Source: Thalassoglobus sp. JC818 (GTDB taxonomy: Bacteria > Planctomycetota > Planctomycetia > Planctomycetales > Planctomycetaceae). Taken from it: a stretch of DNA of 64,000 nt. The notes beneath the pieces are model-generated. The model saw nothing but the letters and a program-made list of their open reading frames with translations, searched no databases and was not told the DNA's origin. Below, in pieces: positions 9,827-18,647 of the stretch; the stretch's first letter is position 1, and each line of letters starts with the position of its first letter. The stretch is from assembly GCF_040717535.1 (NCBI RefSeq), contig NZ_JBFEFI010000004.1:186001-250000 (forward strand), given 5' to 3'. Both the position numbers and the translations under genes were made by a program.

Positions 9827-10729
9827 ATGAGACCTCGGATCTCAGCCTTCCCAAAATGCTATCTCGATGCCATCGCAGGTGAGAGATCGATGACGGTCTT
9901 CGAATGGATCGAACTCGCCGAAGACCTTCCAGCTGAAGGTCTCGAAATGTATGACGGGTTCTTCACCTCGACAGAAGATGACTACATCGACGAAGTCGCC
10001 GCCGCTGTTCATAAAGCAGGTTTCGTCGTTCCAATGCTCTGCTGTTCTCCGGACTTCACCAATCCGGAAGCTTCGCAACGTGAGGCCGCCGTCCAACGTC
10101 AACTCGACATGATTCGGGTCGCACATCGCCTGGGCGGAGAAGGCACTGTTTGCCGCGTCTTAAGCGGACAACGTTATCCGGAAGTCGAGCGCGAGCAGGG
10201 AATTCAATGGGTGCGTGAATGCATCGACCAACTTCTTCCGACCGCCCGAGAACTTGGAATCATCCTCGGTCTCGAAAACCACTACAAAGACGGTTTCTGG
10301 AAATACCCGGAGTTTGCCCAGAAGCAGGATGTCTTTCTTGAGTTGTTGAACGCGATCCCAGAAACCGATTTCTTCGGAGTTCAATACGATCCCTCCAACG
10401 CAATTGTCGCGGGGGATGATCCAATCGAACTGCTTCGAGCTGTCGCGCCGCGAGTCGTCAGCATGCACGCCAGTGACCGATATCTGGAACCGGGAGCCAC
10501 ACTCGAAAGCCTCAAACAGTCCGACGGAACGCTTGGATATTCGTCGGCACTGCGGCATGGAGTCACCGGCAAAGGTCTCAACGACTACGACGCCATCTTC
10601 TCAATTCTCGCCAGCCACAATTACACTGGCTGGATCAGCATTGAAGATGGCATGAACGGAATGGATGAGATGCGCGAGTCACTCGAATTTCTACATTCGA
10701 TGGTCGAGAAATACTTTCCGCAGGCATAA
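9827..10729 (+). CDS. Sugar phosphate isomerase/epimerase-like TIM-barrel protein
   Basis: A 300-residue protein of the xylose-isomerase-like TIM-barrel group (AP endonuclease 2 fold), whose members include hydroxypyruvate isomerases, inosose dehydratases and sugar epimerases. It has the strand-end motifs of that fold: LEMYDGFF near the N-terminus, the metal-ligand-type ILGLENHYKDG, FFGVQYDPSNA, VVSMHASDRY and WISIEDG near the end. The frame is open 57 codons further upstream, but the ATG at 9827 starts the fold correctly and the extra residues look random. It is followed 54 bp later by a Gfo/Idh/MocA oxidoreductase, a very common pairing for sugar or inositol catabolism. The exact substrate cannot be read from sequence. 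Confidence 0.82.
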   Translation: MRPRISAFPKCYLDAIAGERSMTVFEWIELAEDLPAEGLEMYDGFFTSTEDDYIDEVAAAVHKAGFVVPMLCCSPDFTNPEASQREAAVQRQLDMIRVAHRLGGEGTVCRVLSGQRYPEVEREQGIQWVRECIDQLLPTARELGIILGLENHYKDGFWKYPEFAQKQDVFLELLNAIPETDFFGVQYDPSNAIVAGDDPIELLRAVAPRVVSMHASDRYLEPGATLESLKQSDGTLGYSSALRHGVTGKGLNDYDAIFSILASHNYTGWISIEDGMNGMDEMRESLEFLHSMVEKYFPQA

Positions 10730-10783
10730 CGCTTTCCTCCGCCTCATCCTCAGAGACGGCACTCTTCAGATCGGTTGAGACTC

Positions 10784-11872
10784 ATGACACAACTTCGCAC
10801 AGCGATTGTCGGATGCGGAAAGGTCGGGCAGTTGCATGCCAACGCGTTGGCTTCGTTACCTCAATCTGAACTGGTTGCAGTCTGCGACAATCAACACTCA
10901 CGGGCAGCGTCCTTCGGGTCAGAATTTGGAGCGCAAGCGTTCGCTTCCGTTGACGAAATGATCAACAAGGCGCAGCCCGACGCATTGATGATCTGCACTC
11001 CTCATCCGCTACATGAAGAACCAACCGTCACAGCATTGAAGCACGGAGTTCATGTTCTCGTTGAAAAGCCACTCGCTTCAACGCTGGATGCCTGTGATCG
11101 CATGATCCATGCGGCCGAAGAAGGAAACGCCCAGCTCGGCGTCGTCAGTCAGCGACGATTGTTTGAACCCGTCCAACGCATGAAAGCAGCCATCGACGCC
11201 GGAAAAATCGGCAACCCGGTGTTGGGAACATTTTCGATGTTCAGCTGGAGAGACGAAGCTTATTACAAGTCCGATCCATGGCGCGGACAATGGAAGACAG
11301 AAGGCGGAGGTGTCCTTGTCAATCAGTCGCCGCATCAACTTGATTTGCTGCAATGGATGATGGGAGACATCGCCGAAGTTTCCGGATACTGGGGCAATCT
11401 CAATCACCCTTACATCGAAGTCGAAGACACCGCCGTGGCTGTCATTCGATTCCGATCCGGCGGACTCGGAAACATTGTGACGAGCCTCTCACAAAACCCG
11501 GGCATTTACACGAAAGTTCATGTGCACGGGTCCAACGGTGCTTCCGTCGGAGTTCAAACGGACACCGGAGCATCTTTTGTAGCTGGTGTCTCAAAGATTG
11601 CAGACCCACCGCTGAATGATGTCTGGACGATCCCCGGCGAAGAACATCTTCTCGAACAGTTCATCGCGGAAGATCGTGAACGATTCGGCAGCCTCGATGC
11701 GACACAACATTACCACACGCTGCAGATTGCCGACTTCCTCGACGCGATCATTCAAGATCGCGCTCCCATGGTGACAGGTCGCGAAGGTCGGACCGTTGTC
11801 GAAATCTTCACCGCGATCTATCGATCAAATGAAACCAGACGCCCAGTTGAATTCCCAATCGCAGCCGATTGA
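10784..11872 (+). CDS. Gfo/Idh/MocA family NAD(P)-dependent oxidoreductase
   Basis: Sugar or cyclitol dehydrogenase-like enzyme. The 362-residue protein opens with the Rossmann dinucleotide motif VGCGKVG (9-15), has the family's EKP motif in VLVEKPLA (E94-K95-P96) and a downstream INQSPH-type segment (VNQSPHQLDLLQWMMG) that carries the catalytic histidine in relatives. An in-frame TTG lies three codons upstream, but ATG at 10784 fits the fold start. It is the second gene of a two-gene unit with the TIM-barrel protein, and the two probably act on the same sugar. The neighbouring sulfatase suggests a polysaccharide-derived substrate, which is inference. Confidence 0.88.
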   Translation: MTQLRTAIVGCGKVGQLHANALASLPQSELVAVCDNQHSRAASFGSEFGAQAFASVDEMINKAQPDALMICTPHPLHEEPTVTALKHGVHVLVEKPLASTLDACDRMIHAAEEGNAQLGVVSQRRLFEPVQRMKAAIDAGKIGNPVLGTFSMFSWRDEAYYKSDPWRGQWKTEGGGVLVNQSPHQLDLLQWMMGDIAEVSGYWGNLNHPYIEVEDTAVAVIRFRSGGLGNIVTSLSQNPGIYTKVHVHGSNGASVGVQTDTGASFVAGVSKIADPPLNDVWTIPGEEHLLEQFIAEDRERFGSLDATQHYHTLQIADFLDAIIQDRAPMVTGREGRTVVEIFTAIYRSNETRRPVEFPIAAD

Positions 11873-11945
11873 CCAAGCAACCGACCGCCATTGAAAGCAC
11901 TCGAAGAGTGAGGTCAGGCAACCACCGATAGCCTGCCGTGACAGG

Positions 11946-12437
11946 TTATTCGGCTTCTTGAGCGCCGGTTTCGATCGCGACATTCTTTGGCTTGGGAATG
12001 TCCAAGTGTCCGGTCTTGATCTCCTGGACTCGGTGAAATTCATCTTCCTGATCGTAGACCATATGGATCGATCCGTAGGTCGCCAGAAGTCCATCCCAGC
12101 GATACGTGACGACCTGAGACTTCCCCAATTCAAGTGCGTTGTAGCTGATCTCGGGAGCACCATAGATGAGTTTGCTCTCGTGAAGATTGTAGATGTTGAA
12201 TCGCTGCCTGTTGTCCGGAGGAAGCTTTTCAATTTCCTTCTTCAGACCGGAGTACGTAAGCAGATAGCTGCCGTAAGTGATGCCCTCCCACACGACTCCG
12301 GCAGCCACCACGCAGACGACTAATAGCATTAGAATTCGGAGAACAGGGTTCATTCCCTGCTTCTCATCAACGGTCTTATTCTCGTCGGCTGCTTGAGAAT
12401 TCTCAGCCACAACCTGACCACTTTCCGAAGTTCCCAT
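11946..12437 (-). CDS. Small single-pass membrane protein of unknown function
   Basis: The 163-residue product is not recognised. An acidic N-terminus of about 28 residues (rich in E, D, Q, S) is followed by one hydrophobic segment (VLRILMLLVVCVVAAGVVW, about residues 31-49) and a soluble domain of about 110 residues that is probably extracytoplasmic. That domain has a regular alternation of polar and aromatic residues (YNLHESKLIYGAPEISY, VVTYRWDGLLATYGSIHMVY), suggesting beta structure. The ATG at 12437 is a convincing start. It is convergent with the Gfo/Idh gene and divergent from the first DUF1559 gene; neither context suggests a role. Confidence 0.65.
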   Translation of the reverse strand: MGTSESGQVVAENSQAADENKTVDEKQGMNPVLRILMLLVVCVVAAGVVWEGITYGSYLLTYSGLKKEIEKLPPDNRQRFNIYNLHESKLIYGAPEISYNALELGKSQVVTYRWDGLLATYGSIHMVYDQEDEFHRVQEIKTGHLDIPKPKNVAIETGAQEAE

Positions 12438-12723
12438 CCCGAATCTCCCCGCTTCAAGTCGCTATTAAATTTTTACGAACCAAACCAATGACAAAATAGC
12501 TCAATCGAATTGCACAATCACAGCACGCATAGCTAGGCTCCAATGCGTTTGCGGCAGCTATATTGCAATTTCTTGAATCAAAACTTATTGACGCATTCTT
12601 GAAGTTTGCGCTTATGGTGAGTATCATAGACGAATCAACACATCTATTCATGTCATGTCGCGCGGGTCCGTTTTAACAATTTTTCTCTGAATACTCATTC
12701 ATACTGAAGGAAAGGCCCCCCAA

Positions 12724-13794
12724 ATGCCCACACACGGTTCACCAATCTCTACAAACCGAGCTGGCACAAAGCGTGGATTCACGCTGATCGAGTTGCTGGT
12801 CGTGATCGCAATTATTGCGATTCTGATCGCACTCCTCCTCCCAGCTGTGCAGCAAGCTCGCGAAGCCGCACGGCGAACCCAGTGCAAAAACAACCTGAAG
12901 CAATTCGGGCTGGCGATGCACAACTACCACGACGTCTACAGCATGTTCCCGATTGGCCATCAGTACCGCGGATGGTTCAACGGCGATCCAGAAGTCAACC
13001 CAAAACAGGGTGGCTCCGCATACGGTTGGGGGTGGGCACTGTTACCTTATATGGATCAGGCTCCTCTGTTCAATCTCTTCTGGGCAGAACAACAAGCTGC
13101 CTGGGCGACTGCCGGACCAAACCAGACAGCGGACCAGACGAACGCGCTGCTTTGCCAAACAGTTCTCCCGTTGTTCAGCTGCCCGTCGGATGCTAAACCG
13201 ACTAACCAGAACGACGGAGCGATCCCGAACTCAGCAACTTCCAGCTACCAGGGTGCCTCCAGTGCTTACGACGGGTACCAAGCGAATAACGTTACTGCGA
13301 ACCTCAACACCCGACGATTCAACGGCGTCTTCCGCCGCACGAACAGTGGTCCACCAACCCGTATTCGCGACATCACCGATGGAACAAGTAATACCATCGC
13401 AGTTGCAGAAACTCGCTGGGGCATGGGTACCAACGGTTTGACTCGCTCTCGCTTCTACGGAGCCCAAGACGGTAACGGAATGAACGGGGCTCAAGGAGCA
13501 ACCAACGCCCTGCTCGTCCAAGGTCAGGCGGCCATGAACTGGTTGCAGATCGAAGGAAATGGCCAGCCAGACCGAACAGCCGGAAGCCAACACGTCGGGG
13601 GAGCTCAGTTCCTCTTCTGTGACGGAACCGTCCGCTTCCTGTCCGAGAACATTGACCACACTTCTACACCTTGGATCAATCTCAACAGCGCATTCCGCAC
13701 TGAAGACATTGCGAGTAATCCAAACGCTCCATTCTTTGGAACGTACCAGAAACTGTTTGCACGTAACGACGGTGCAGTCATCGGCGATTTCTAA
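12724..13794 (+). CDS. DUF1559 prepilin-like protein, copy 1
   Basis: A 356-residue planctomycete-type exported protein. The N-terminus holds a type IV prepilin/pseudopilin cleavage and methylation motif: basic leader, then [20 protein letters not shown], one hydrophobic helix and the segment [18 protein letters not shown]. The remainder is the DUF1559 domain, and near the end is the H-X9-DG motif ([12 protein letters not shown]). The family is greatly expanded in Planctomycetota, and its role is unknown; a pseudopilin-like or cell-surface scaffold is the usual guess. It starts at ATG 12724 after GGAAAGG and ends 77 bp before a strong terminator. Copies 2 and 3 downstream are close paralogues with nearly the same C-terminus. 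Confidence 0.93.
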   Translation: MPTHGSPISTNRAGTKRGFTLIELLVVIAIIAILIALLLPAVQQAREAARRTQCKNNLKQFGLAMHNYHDVYSMFPIGHQYRGWFNGDPEVNPKQGGSAYGWGWALLPYMDQAPLFNLFWAEQQAAWATAGPNQTADQTNALLCQTVLPLFSCPSDAKPTNQNDGAIPNSATSSYQGASSAYDGYQANNVTANLNTRRFNGVFRRTNSGPPTRIRDITDGTSNTIAVAETRWGMGTNGLTRSRFYGAQDGNGMNGAQGATNALLVQGQAAMNWLQIEGNGQPDRTAGSQHVGGAQFLFCDGTVRFLSENIDHTSTPWINLNSAFRTEDIASNPNAPFFGTYQKLFARNDGAVIGDF

Positions 13795-14134
13795 TCGCTT
13801 GCCTGTGTGTCGCGGAGTGCTCGTTCTGCCAATTTAACCTTGGTAGAGTGAGCGACTGATCGAGAATCTGGCACGGGCAGATGAAACTGCCCGTGCTTTT
13901 TTCTTTTCTGAAACGCAGAAGTCTTCATTCGGAGACGTGCAGACGAGAAGAAATCCAGATATGTTCACTTAAGGACATGTTTGTGTGAATCTACTCAACA
14001 TGTATCGATCTCAAGAGTGACTGGCGAGATTCGTCTCGTGCGTGCTTGGCACCGCCTGAACAAGAATCGCCAGTTCAAGTTCAAATCGCCCCGCCTGAAT
14101 GCAGGGTCATCAATCGGTGGAAGGAATTCGAGTT
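13795..14134. other. 340-bp gap between DUF1559 copy 1 and the lipoprotein gene
   Basis: It contains the terminator at 13871-13906. The remaining part up to 14134 has no convincing gene and probably carries the promoter of the lipoprotein gene, with GGAAGGAA as its Shine-Dalgarno just before 14135. Confidence 0.5.
13871..13906 (+). terminator. Intrinsic terminator after DUF1559 copy 1
   Basis: A perfect 10-bp stem GCACGGGCAG / CTGCCCGTGC with a six-base loop (ATGAAA) is followed directly by TTTTTTCTTTT. This is a textbook rho-independent terminator. Confidence 0.93.
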
Positions 14135-14575
14135 ATGAGAAGTCTGATTTCACTTTGCGGAATTGTCGCGATCAGCGCGATGGGATGTGGTCCCAGTGGT
14201 CCCGATATTGAAGGGGTTCACGGAAAAGTGACGATGGACGGACAGCCGCTGAAGAACGCGTCGATCGTCTTCATGCCCGTCGAAAGTGGTCGTCCGGCCG
14301 GAGCCCGAACTGACGAAGAAGGCATGTACGTCCTCAACTTCTCAGGCGGACGTCAAGGTGCCCAGGCTGGCGACTATAAAGTTCGCATCAGCACTGCCAG
14401 TGATCCAATGGCTCAGGAAGATGGAAGCACAACGCCAGGAACGAAAGAAACCGTTCCCCTGAAATACGGAGCACAAACTACCCTCACAGCGACCGTTGTC
14501 GAAGGACAAGACAACGAATTCAACTTCGATATCACTTCAGAAGGGCCAGTTGCTCAAGCTGAAGACGGCTATTAA
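14135..14575 (+). CDS. Small exported lipoprotein with carboxypeptidase-regulatory-like (transthyretin-type) domain
   Basis: The 146-residue product has a short signal peptide ending in a lipobox (SAMGC) and a single beta-sandwich of the carboxypeptidase-regulatory-like type: GVHGKVTMDGQPLKNASIVF, then TDEEGMYVLNF and a YKVRIS strand. In planctomycetes, small lipoproteins of this kind often sit next to DUF1559 genes, and this one lies between copies 1 and 2. The ATG at 14135 follows GGAAGGAA; the frame is open a few codons further upstream but lacks a Shine-Dalgarno. It is followed by its own terminator. A role on the cell surface together with the DUF1559 proteins is inference from position. 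Confidence 0.8.
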   Translation: MRSLISLCGIVAISAMGCGPSGPDIEGVHGKVTMDGQPLKNASIVFMPVESGRPAGARTDEEGMYVLNFSGGRQGAQAGDYKVRISTASDPMAQEDGSTTPGTKETVPLKYGAQTTLTATVVEGQDNEFNFDITSEGPVAQAEDGY

Positions 14576-14678
14576 CAGACCCGGTTCGATCGTGTGGTAA
14601 ATTCATCAAGATTTTGGGGAATCATTTTTCAATGAGCTGATTGATTCCTGCCGACCGCATCAATCGAAAACGACTTTC

Positions 14679-14714
14679 AGCCCTCTGAACACACAATGTG
14701 CCAGAGGGCTTTTT
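14679..14714 (+). terminator. Intrinsic terminator after the lipoprotein gene
   Basis: Stem AGCCCTCTG / CAGAGGGCT (9 bp, perfect), a loop of 14 bases, and a TTTTT run at the 3' side. Confidence 0.85.
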
Positions 14715-14899
14715 CATGCGCAAATTGTGGGGACTCCTCATCACATTTGAATTGCAATATTTTTCGAACTGGAGATGAGCCGGAAATCTGCACGCTGCTG
14801 AATCGCAGACACTTTCGTCTCGTCCCATGATAGTCGCCCCTCTTTACCACCTCATCACAAAATCGTAGTTTCTGATATGTTTCTCGGAGAAGTGGCGAG

Positions 14900-14923
14900 A
14901 ATCGCAAGTTTTACCTTGCGATT
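14900..14923 (+). promoter_or_regulatory. Leader hairpin upstream of DUF1559 copy 2
   Basis: AATCGCAAG (14900-14908) and CTTGCGATT (14915-14923) form a perfect 9-bp stem with a six-base loop about 105 bp before the start codon. A partly paired version (GATCACAAG .. TTGCGATT, 16288-16311) lies at the same place before copy 3. There is no clean T-run, so it may be a leader RNA structure or the end of an upstream transcript. Function is unknown. Confidence 0.4.
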
Positions 14924-15029
14924 GAGAAATCTTTCTGTACGATGAACCCATCAAATCCGACTTACACGTCACCCGAATTCATCATGAATTCTTTTTTTTA
15001 GTTCCTCTCTCTTCATTGGAGGATGGCAA

Positions 15030-16094
15030 ATGCCCGCAACGACCCGACGTAAAGTTTTCTCGAAGCATCAGCGCGGATTTACGCTGATCGAACTGCTGGT
15101 GGTGATCGCGATCATCGCAATTCTGATCGCCCTGCTGCTCCCGGCAGTTCAGCAAGCACGTGAAGCAGCTCGCAGGACGCAGTGCAAAAACAATCTGAAG
15201 CAATTCGGGCTGGCGATGCATAACTACCACGACGTGTACAAGTCTTTCCCAATCGGACACCAGTATCGGGGATCATTTGGTGGTGATCCGGAAACTAATC
15301 CAAAGCAGGGCGGTTCCGCTTATGGATGGGGTTGGGCTCTGTTGCCGTACATGGATCAAGGTCCATTGTTCAACCTGTTCTGGGCTGAACAACAAGCAGC
15401 CTGGGACCAACCAGGTCCGAATCAGCAAGTCGGTCAAGAGAACGTCAATTTGTGTCAAACAGTCTTGCCGCTTTTCAGTTGTCCATCTGATACGAAGCCA
15501 ACCAATCAGAATGATGCTGCCATTCCGAACTCTGCAACGAGCAGCTACCAGGGTGCTTCGAGTGCCTACAACGGGTATCATGGCAACAACGTAACAGCCA
15601 ACAACATCCCGCGAATTCGTAACGGAATCTTCCGACGAACCAATGGTGGACCACCAGCGAAGATCCGTGACATCACTGATGGAACCAGTAACACCATTGC
15701 TGTCGCCGAAACACGCTGGGGAATGCAAACTAACGGTCTGAACCGATCACGGTTCTACGGAGCTCAGGACAACAACGGATTGCAAGGTGCTCAAGGCGCG
15801 TCCAACGCCCTACTCGTGCAGGGTGAGTGGGCCATGAACTGGCTCCAGATCGAAGGAAATCCACAACCACACCGAACTGCAGGTAGCTTGCATGTCGGTG
15901 GAGCTCAGTTCCTGTTCTGCGACGGAACCGTCCGATTCCTCAGCGAGAACATTGAGCACACTGCCACAGCGTGGATCAATCTCAACAGTGCGTTCCGAAC
16001 CGAAGACGTCGCGAGCAATCCAAACGCTCCATTCTTCGGAACATACCAAAAACTCTTCGCACGTAACGACGGAGCTGTGATCGGAGAGTTCTAA
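15030..16094 (+). CDS. DUF1559 prepilin-like protein, copy 2
   Basis: A 354-residue paralogue of copy 1: the prepilin motif [20 protein letters not shown] near residue 13, the segment [20 protein letters not shown], the DUF1559 body and H-X9-DG near the C-terminus. GGAGG lies 12 bases before the ATG at 15030. The protein is very close to copy 3 along its whole length, for example the shared [11 protein letters not shown] and the identical end [10 protein letters not shown]. Its TAA stop overlaps the stop of a short DUF2071 gene-end fossil on the other strand. Function is unknown; surface or pseudopilin-like. Confidence 0.93.
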   Translation: MPATTRRKVFSKHQRGFTLIELLVVIAIIAILIALLLPAVQQAREAARRTQCKNNLKQFGLAMHNYHDVYKSFPIGHQYRGSFGGDPETNPKQGGSAYGWGWALLPYMDQGPLFNLFWAEQQAAWDQPGPNQQVGQENVNLCQTVLPLFSCPSDTKPTNQNDAAIPNSATSSYQGASSAYNGYHGNNVTANNIPRIRNGIFRRTNGGPPAKIRDITDGTSNTIAVAETRWGMQTNGLNRSRFYGAQDNNGLQGAQGASNALLVQGEWAMNWLQIEGNPQPHRTAGSLHVGGAQFLFCDGTVRFLSENIEHTATAWINLNSAFRTEDVASNPNAPFFGTYQKLFARNDGAVIGEF

Positions 16095-16163
16095 GACTTC
16101 TTCAATCCGAAAACCTCAACATCAACACCCTCGAAGTACACCATGTGCTCCGGGGGTGTTTTG
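16091..16163 (-). pseudogene. Fossil of the 3' end of a DUF2071 gene
   Basis: Read on the minus strand, this encodes KTPPEHMVYFEGVDVEVFGL, then KKS and a TAG stop. The intact DUF2071 gene downstream ends KTPPEHLVFSEGVDVEVFGL, then KYS and stop. About 65 of 72 bases are the same, and homology ends abruptly at its 5' side with an in-frame TGA just beyond. No start or body of the gene is present. It is best explained as a leftover of the tandem duplication that made DUF1559 copies 2 and 3. Confidence 0.75.
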
Positions 16164-16414
16164 CTGCGCGTTCAGGTTCGATTGCAAGTCCCAGGCAAGA
16201 GTCCACGGAAGTCGAGCTCGTTTGTCGAGCGATATTTCATGCGAAAGTGCCGCAAATCGTTCTCTCAATCAGCAAGCAATGATGCGAGATCACAAGTTTT
16301 TTATTGCGATTTTGGGTATCGGCGGATAGCGTGAAGTGATCAATTCTCGCTTACATGTCTGACGAGTTCATTTCGAATTCTTTTTGTTTCCTCATTTTCA
16401 CCGGAGGATGGCTC
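16095..16414. other. 320-bp gap between DUF1559 copies 2 and 3
   Basis: It contains the DUF2071 fossil with its terminator hairpin and the leader of copy 3 (16279-16414), including GGAGG ten bases before the start. No further gene was seen. Confidence 0.5.
16124..16163 (+). terminator. Probable intrinsic terminator after DUF1559 copy 2
   Basis: AACACCC (16124-16130) pairs with GGGTGTT (16154-16160), extended imperfectly inward, with TTTT at the 3' side. The same hairpin occurs after copy 3, where it lies inside the DUF2071 coding region. Confidence 0.65.
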
Positions 16415-17482
16415 ATGCCCGCATTACCCCGTTACGAATTCTCGCGCAAGACAAAGAGCGGATTCACTCTGATCGAATTGCTGGTCGTGATTGCAATCAT
16501 CGCAATCTTGATCGCTCTGCTGCTCCCGGCAGTTCAGCAAGCACGCGAAGCAGCCCGTAGAACCCAGTGCAAAAACAATCTGAAGCAGTTCGGGCTGGCG
16601 ATGCATAACTATCACGACGTCTACAAAATGTTTCCCATCGGACATCAGTACTGGGGATCGTTCAATGGTGACCCAGACGTCAACCCGAAACGAGGGGGAT
16701 CGGCATACGGTTGGGGTTGGGCGTTGCTCCCTTTCATGGATCAGGGTCCATTGTTCAACCTCTTCTGGGCAGAACAACAGATTGCCTGGGACCAGCCCGG
16801 ACCGAATCAACAAGCCGGTCAAGAGAACGTCACGTTGTGTCAAACAGTCCTACCCATGTTTAGTTGTCCCTCGGACACCAAACCCACCAACCAGAATCAT
16901 GGCCAGATCCCTTCATCTGCGACGAGTAGCTATCAAGGCAATGCCAGTGCCTACAACGGGTATCATGGAAATAACGTGACGGCCAATAACATTCCCCGTC
17001 GACGAAACGGGATCTTCCGTCGGAACAACGGTGGACCACCGAGCCGTATCCGTGACATCACCGACGGGACAAGCAACACGATTGCTGTTGCGGAAACTCG
17101 CTGGGGAATGCAGACCAACGGGTTAAACACTTCCCGAATCTATGGTGGCCAAGGAGGTCAAAACCCATTGACTGGTGCTGAGGGGGCGACGAACTGCGTG
17201 CTCGTTTCTGGCGAGTGGGCCATGAACTGGCTCCAGATCGAAGGAAACACTCAACCAAACCGAACGGCCGGAAGTATGCATGTCGGTGGAGCTCAGTTCC
17301 TGTTCTGTGACGGAACCGTCCGTTTCCTCAGTGAGAACATTGAACATACTGCCACACCATGGATCAATCTCAACAGCGCGTATCGCACTGAAGACATCGC
17401 CAGTAATCCCAACGCTCCATTCTTCGGAACATACCAGAAACTCTTCGCACGTAACGATGGAGCTGTGATCGGAGAGTTCTAG
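16415..17482 (+). CDS. DUF1559 prepilin-like protein, copy 3
   Basis: A 355-residue paralogue of copies 1 and 2, with the prepilin motif [20 protein letters not shown], the DUF1559 domain and H-X9-DG ([12 protein letters not shown]). The reading frame is open 20 codons further upstream from 16355, but that stretch aligns with the untranslated leader of copy 2, and the ATG at 16415 has GGAGG ten bases before it, so the short form is chosen. It differs from copy 2 mainly in the middle (around GGQGGQNPLTGAEGATN). Convergent with the DUF2071 gene 42 bp away. Function is unknown. Confidence 0.93.
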   Translation: MPALPRYEFSRKTKSGFTLIELLVVIAIIAILIALLLPAVQQAREAARRTQCKNNLKQFGLAMHNYHDVYKMFPIGHQYWGSFNGDPDVNPKRGGSAYGWGWALLPFMDQGPLFNLFWAEQQIAWDQPGPNQQAGQENVTLCQTVLPMFSCPSDTKPTNQNHGQIPSSATSSYQGNASAYNGYHGNNVTANNIPRRRNGIFRRNNGGPPSRIRDITDGTSNTIAVAETRWGMQTNGLNTSRIYGGQGGQNPLTGAEGATNCVLVSGEWAMNWLQIEGNTQPNRTAGSMHVGGAQFLFCDGTVRFLSENIEHTATPWINLNSAYRTEDIASNPNAPFFGTYQKLFARNDGAVIGEF

Positions 17483-17524
17483 ATTAAGTTGCTCTTTCCC
17501 GTGCACACAGAATCAGAGAGTGCT

Positions 17525-18280
17525 CTAAGAATACTTCAATCCGAAAACCTCGACATCCACACCCTCGGAGAACACCAAGTGCTCCGGGGGTGTTTTCATT
17601 TGAGGGAACCCATCCAACTCTACTGGAAGACTGCTGAACGCATTCACTTTGACCGGCTGAACTTCGTAAGGCGGATGATGCACCTGCCCGGTCGCAATCC
17701 CGTTTGAGCGTGTCTCGCTGAACAAGATGTACCGCTCGACCAGAAAAAAGTCGAGTGTGCCCGGCTTGCTGGGACTCGCGGTTGCCTGCGGTTGATACTC
17801 GAACTCCATCGTCCTCCGTTGATCGTCTCGAAACTGTCTCGTTCGATAACGAACAGCGCCTGCAGCATCGACGGATGCAGACATCTGGCCCCAGACGTAC
17901 GGCAGCCCGAACAGCTTTCGAGCGAGCATTACCGCCAGCCAGCGATTCGCTGTGAGTGAGAAGAACCAGACTCCGGGGATTCCCTGTTCGTTGTATGCAT
18001 AAGTCCGCACATTGAGTTCCAGAAAATTCGAGATATACGGCACCTGCGGCGACCACGACGGCCGGATTCTTCGCATCAAAAACGGGACCACACCGATCCA
18101 AGCTGCCCCATCAAAAGTGTCCACCGTCAATCCTCGCGGAAGCCGTTGCTGGATTAGCTCGGGATCGATCTTCCAGTGCAGAAAGAGCAGTTTTCTCCAC
18201 GACTGAAACATCACCGGGCAATCATCAGGACGAATTTGCAATGCGTGACGTTGCTCCAGAGATGGCTGAATTGTGCTCAT
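17525..18280 (-). CDS. DUF2071 family protein (YqjF-like)
   Basis: A 251-residue protein with no signal peptide. It has the DUF2071 family hallmarks: an N-terminal FLHWKIDPELIQQRLPRGL, FDGAAWIGVVPFLM, NFLELNVRTYAYNEQGIPGVWF and a final GVDVEVFGL. The family resembles the acetoacetate decarboxylase-like fold but has no established reaction. The ATG at 18280 is clear. Its last 24 codons overlap the terminator-like hairpin of DUF1559 copy 3 on the other strand, and this same piece is duplicated after copy 2. No functional link with its neighbours is apparent. Confidence 0.88.
   Translation of the reverse strand: MSTIQPSLEQRHALQIRPDDCPVMFQSWRKLLFLHWKIDPELIQQRLPRGLTVDTFDGAAWIGVVPFLMRRIRPSWSPQVPYISNFLELNVRTYAYNEQGIPGVWFFSLTANRWLAVMLARKLFGLPYVWGQMSASVDAAGAVRYRTRQFRDDQRRTMEFEYQPQATASPSKPGTLDFFLVERYILFSETRSNGIATGQVHHPPYEVQPVKVNAFSSLPVELDGFPQMKTPPEHLVFSEGVDVEVFGLKYS
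17558..17596 (+). terminator. Probable terminator of DUF1559 copy 3, inside the DUF2071 coding region
   Basis: ACACCCTCGGAG (17559-17570) pairs with CTCCGGGGGTGT (17582-17593) with one T.G pair, followed by TTTT. It lies within the last codons of the convergent DUF2071 gene, so the hairpin is also coding sequence. Confidence 0.65.
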
Positions 18281-18647
18281 CGTTTTGCTCTTCCCAAGAG
18301 TCTGTCACCGATCAAACGGGTTTCTTCCAACCCACGCATTTTGACGAACCGCAAGTCCCTCGCAAACCCCTCAGACCGATCGGAAAATTGCCTCGATAAA
18401 TCGAGTTCGTCCCGCTCTTTGTGATGCCATCACGTGAGCTGTGATTCCGGTGTTCGTCTCCGACATTGATACGCATAGGTCGTCGTTTTTCGAATCAGAA
18501 TCCTCCCATGGATGGAAGACTTTTCCGGCGAAACGAAGCGGGCTTGGCTGAAATCGGGCCACTGATTGAGTCCACTATTCAATGTGGGTTCAAAAACTGT
18601 TATCACAATCGGGCAAGGAGTACGTTTCCCGAACTGGATCTGCGGCC
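18281..18647. other. 367-bp divergent gap between DUF2071 and GH57 genes
   Basis: No gene is evident. The region must contain both divergent promoters, but no clear -35/-10 pair stands out. Confidence 0.4.

Larger units (their letters stand above)
14576..15029. other. 454-bp gap before DUF1559 copy 2
   Basis: It holds the lipoprotein terminator (14679-14714) and the leader hairpin of copy 2 (14900-14923). Otherwise no gene is evident; short open frames on the minus strand have no protein character. Confidence 0.5.
14891..16163 (+). repeat. Tandem duplication unit 1 (leader hairpin, DUF1559 copy 2, DUF2071 end fragment)
   Basis: This stretch matches 16279-17596 in order: a leader with the hairpin GCAAG..TTGCGATT, a sequence (C/T)GAATTC followed by a T-run, GGAGGATGGC, the DUF1559 gene, and about 72 bp that equal the end of the DUF2071 gene. 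Boundaries are approximate and were set by eye. Confidence 0.7.
16279..17596 (+). repeat. Tandem duplication unit 2 (leader, DUF1559 copy 3, DUF2071 end)
   Basis: Counterpart of 14891-16163. It carries about 45 extra bases between the DUF1559 stop and the DUF2071 stop (17483-17526), which are missing in unit 1. Because the DUF2071 gene is complete only here, this is the likely ancestral copy. Confidence 0.7.

Noticed and set aside
12664-12684. Single TTTTAACAAT upstream of DUF1559 copy 1 as a second Pho box
   Set aside because: There is only one copy with no partner at 11 or 22 bp; a lone match in an AT-rich promoter region is expected by chance.
12724-17482. DUF1559 cluster as a type IV pilus or secretion locus
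   Set aside because: The prepilin motif is present, but no pilus ATPase, PilC, secretin or prepilin peptidase is nearby; the family is widespread in planctomycetes without such genes.
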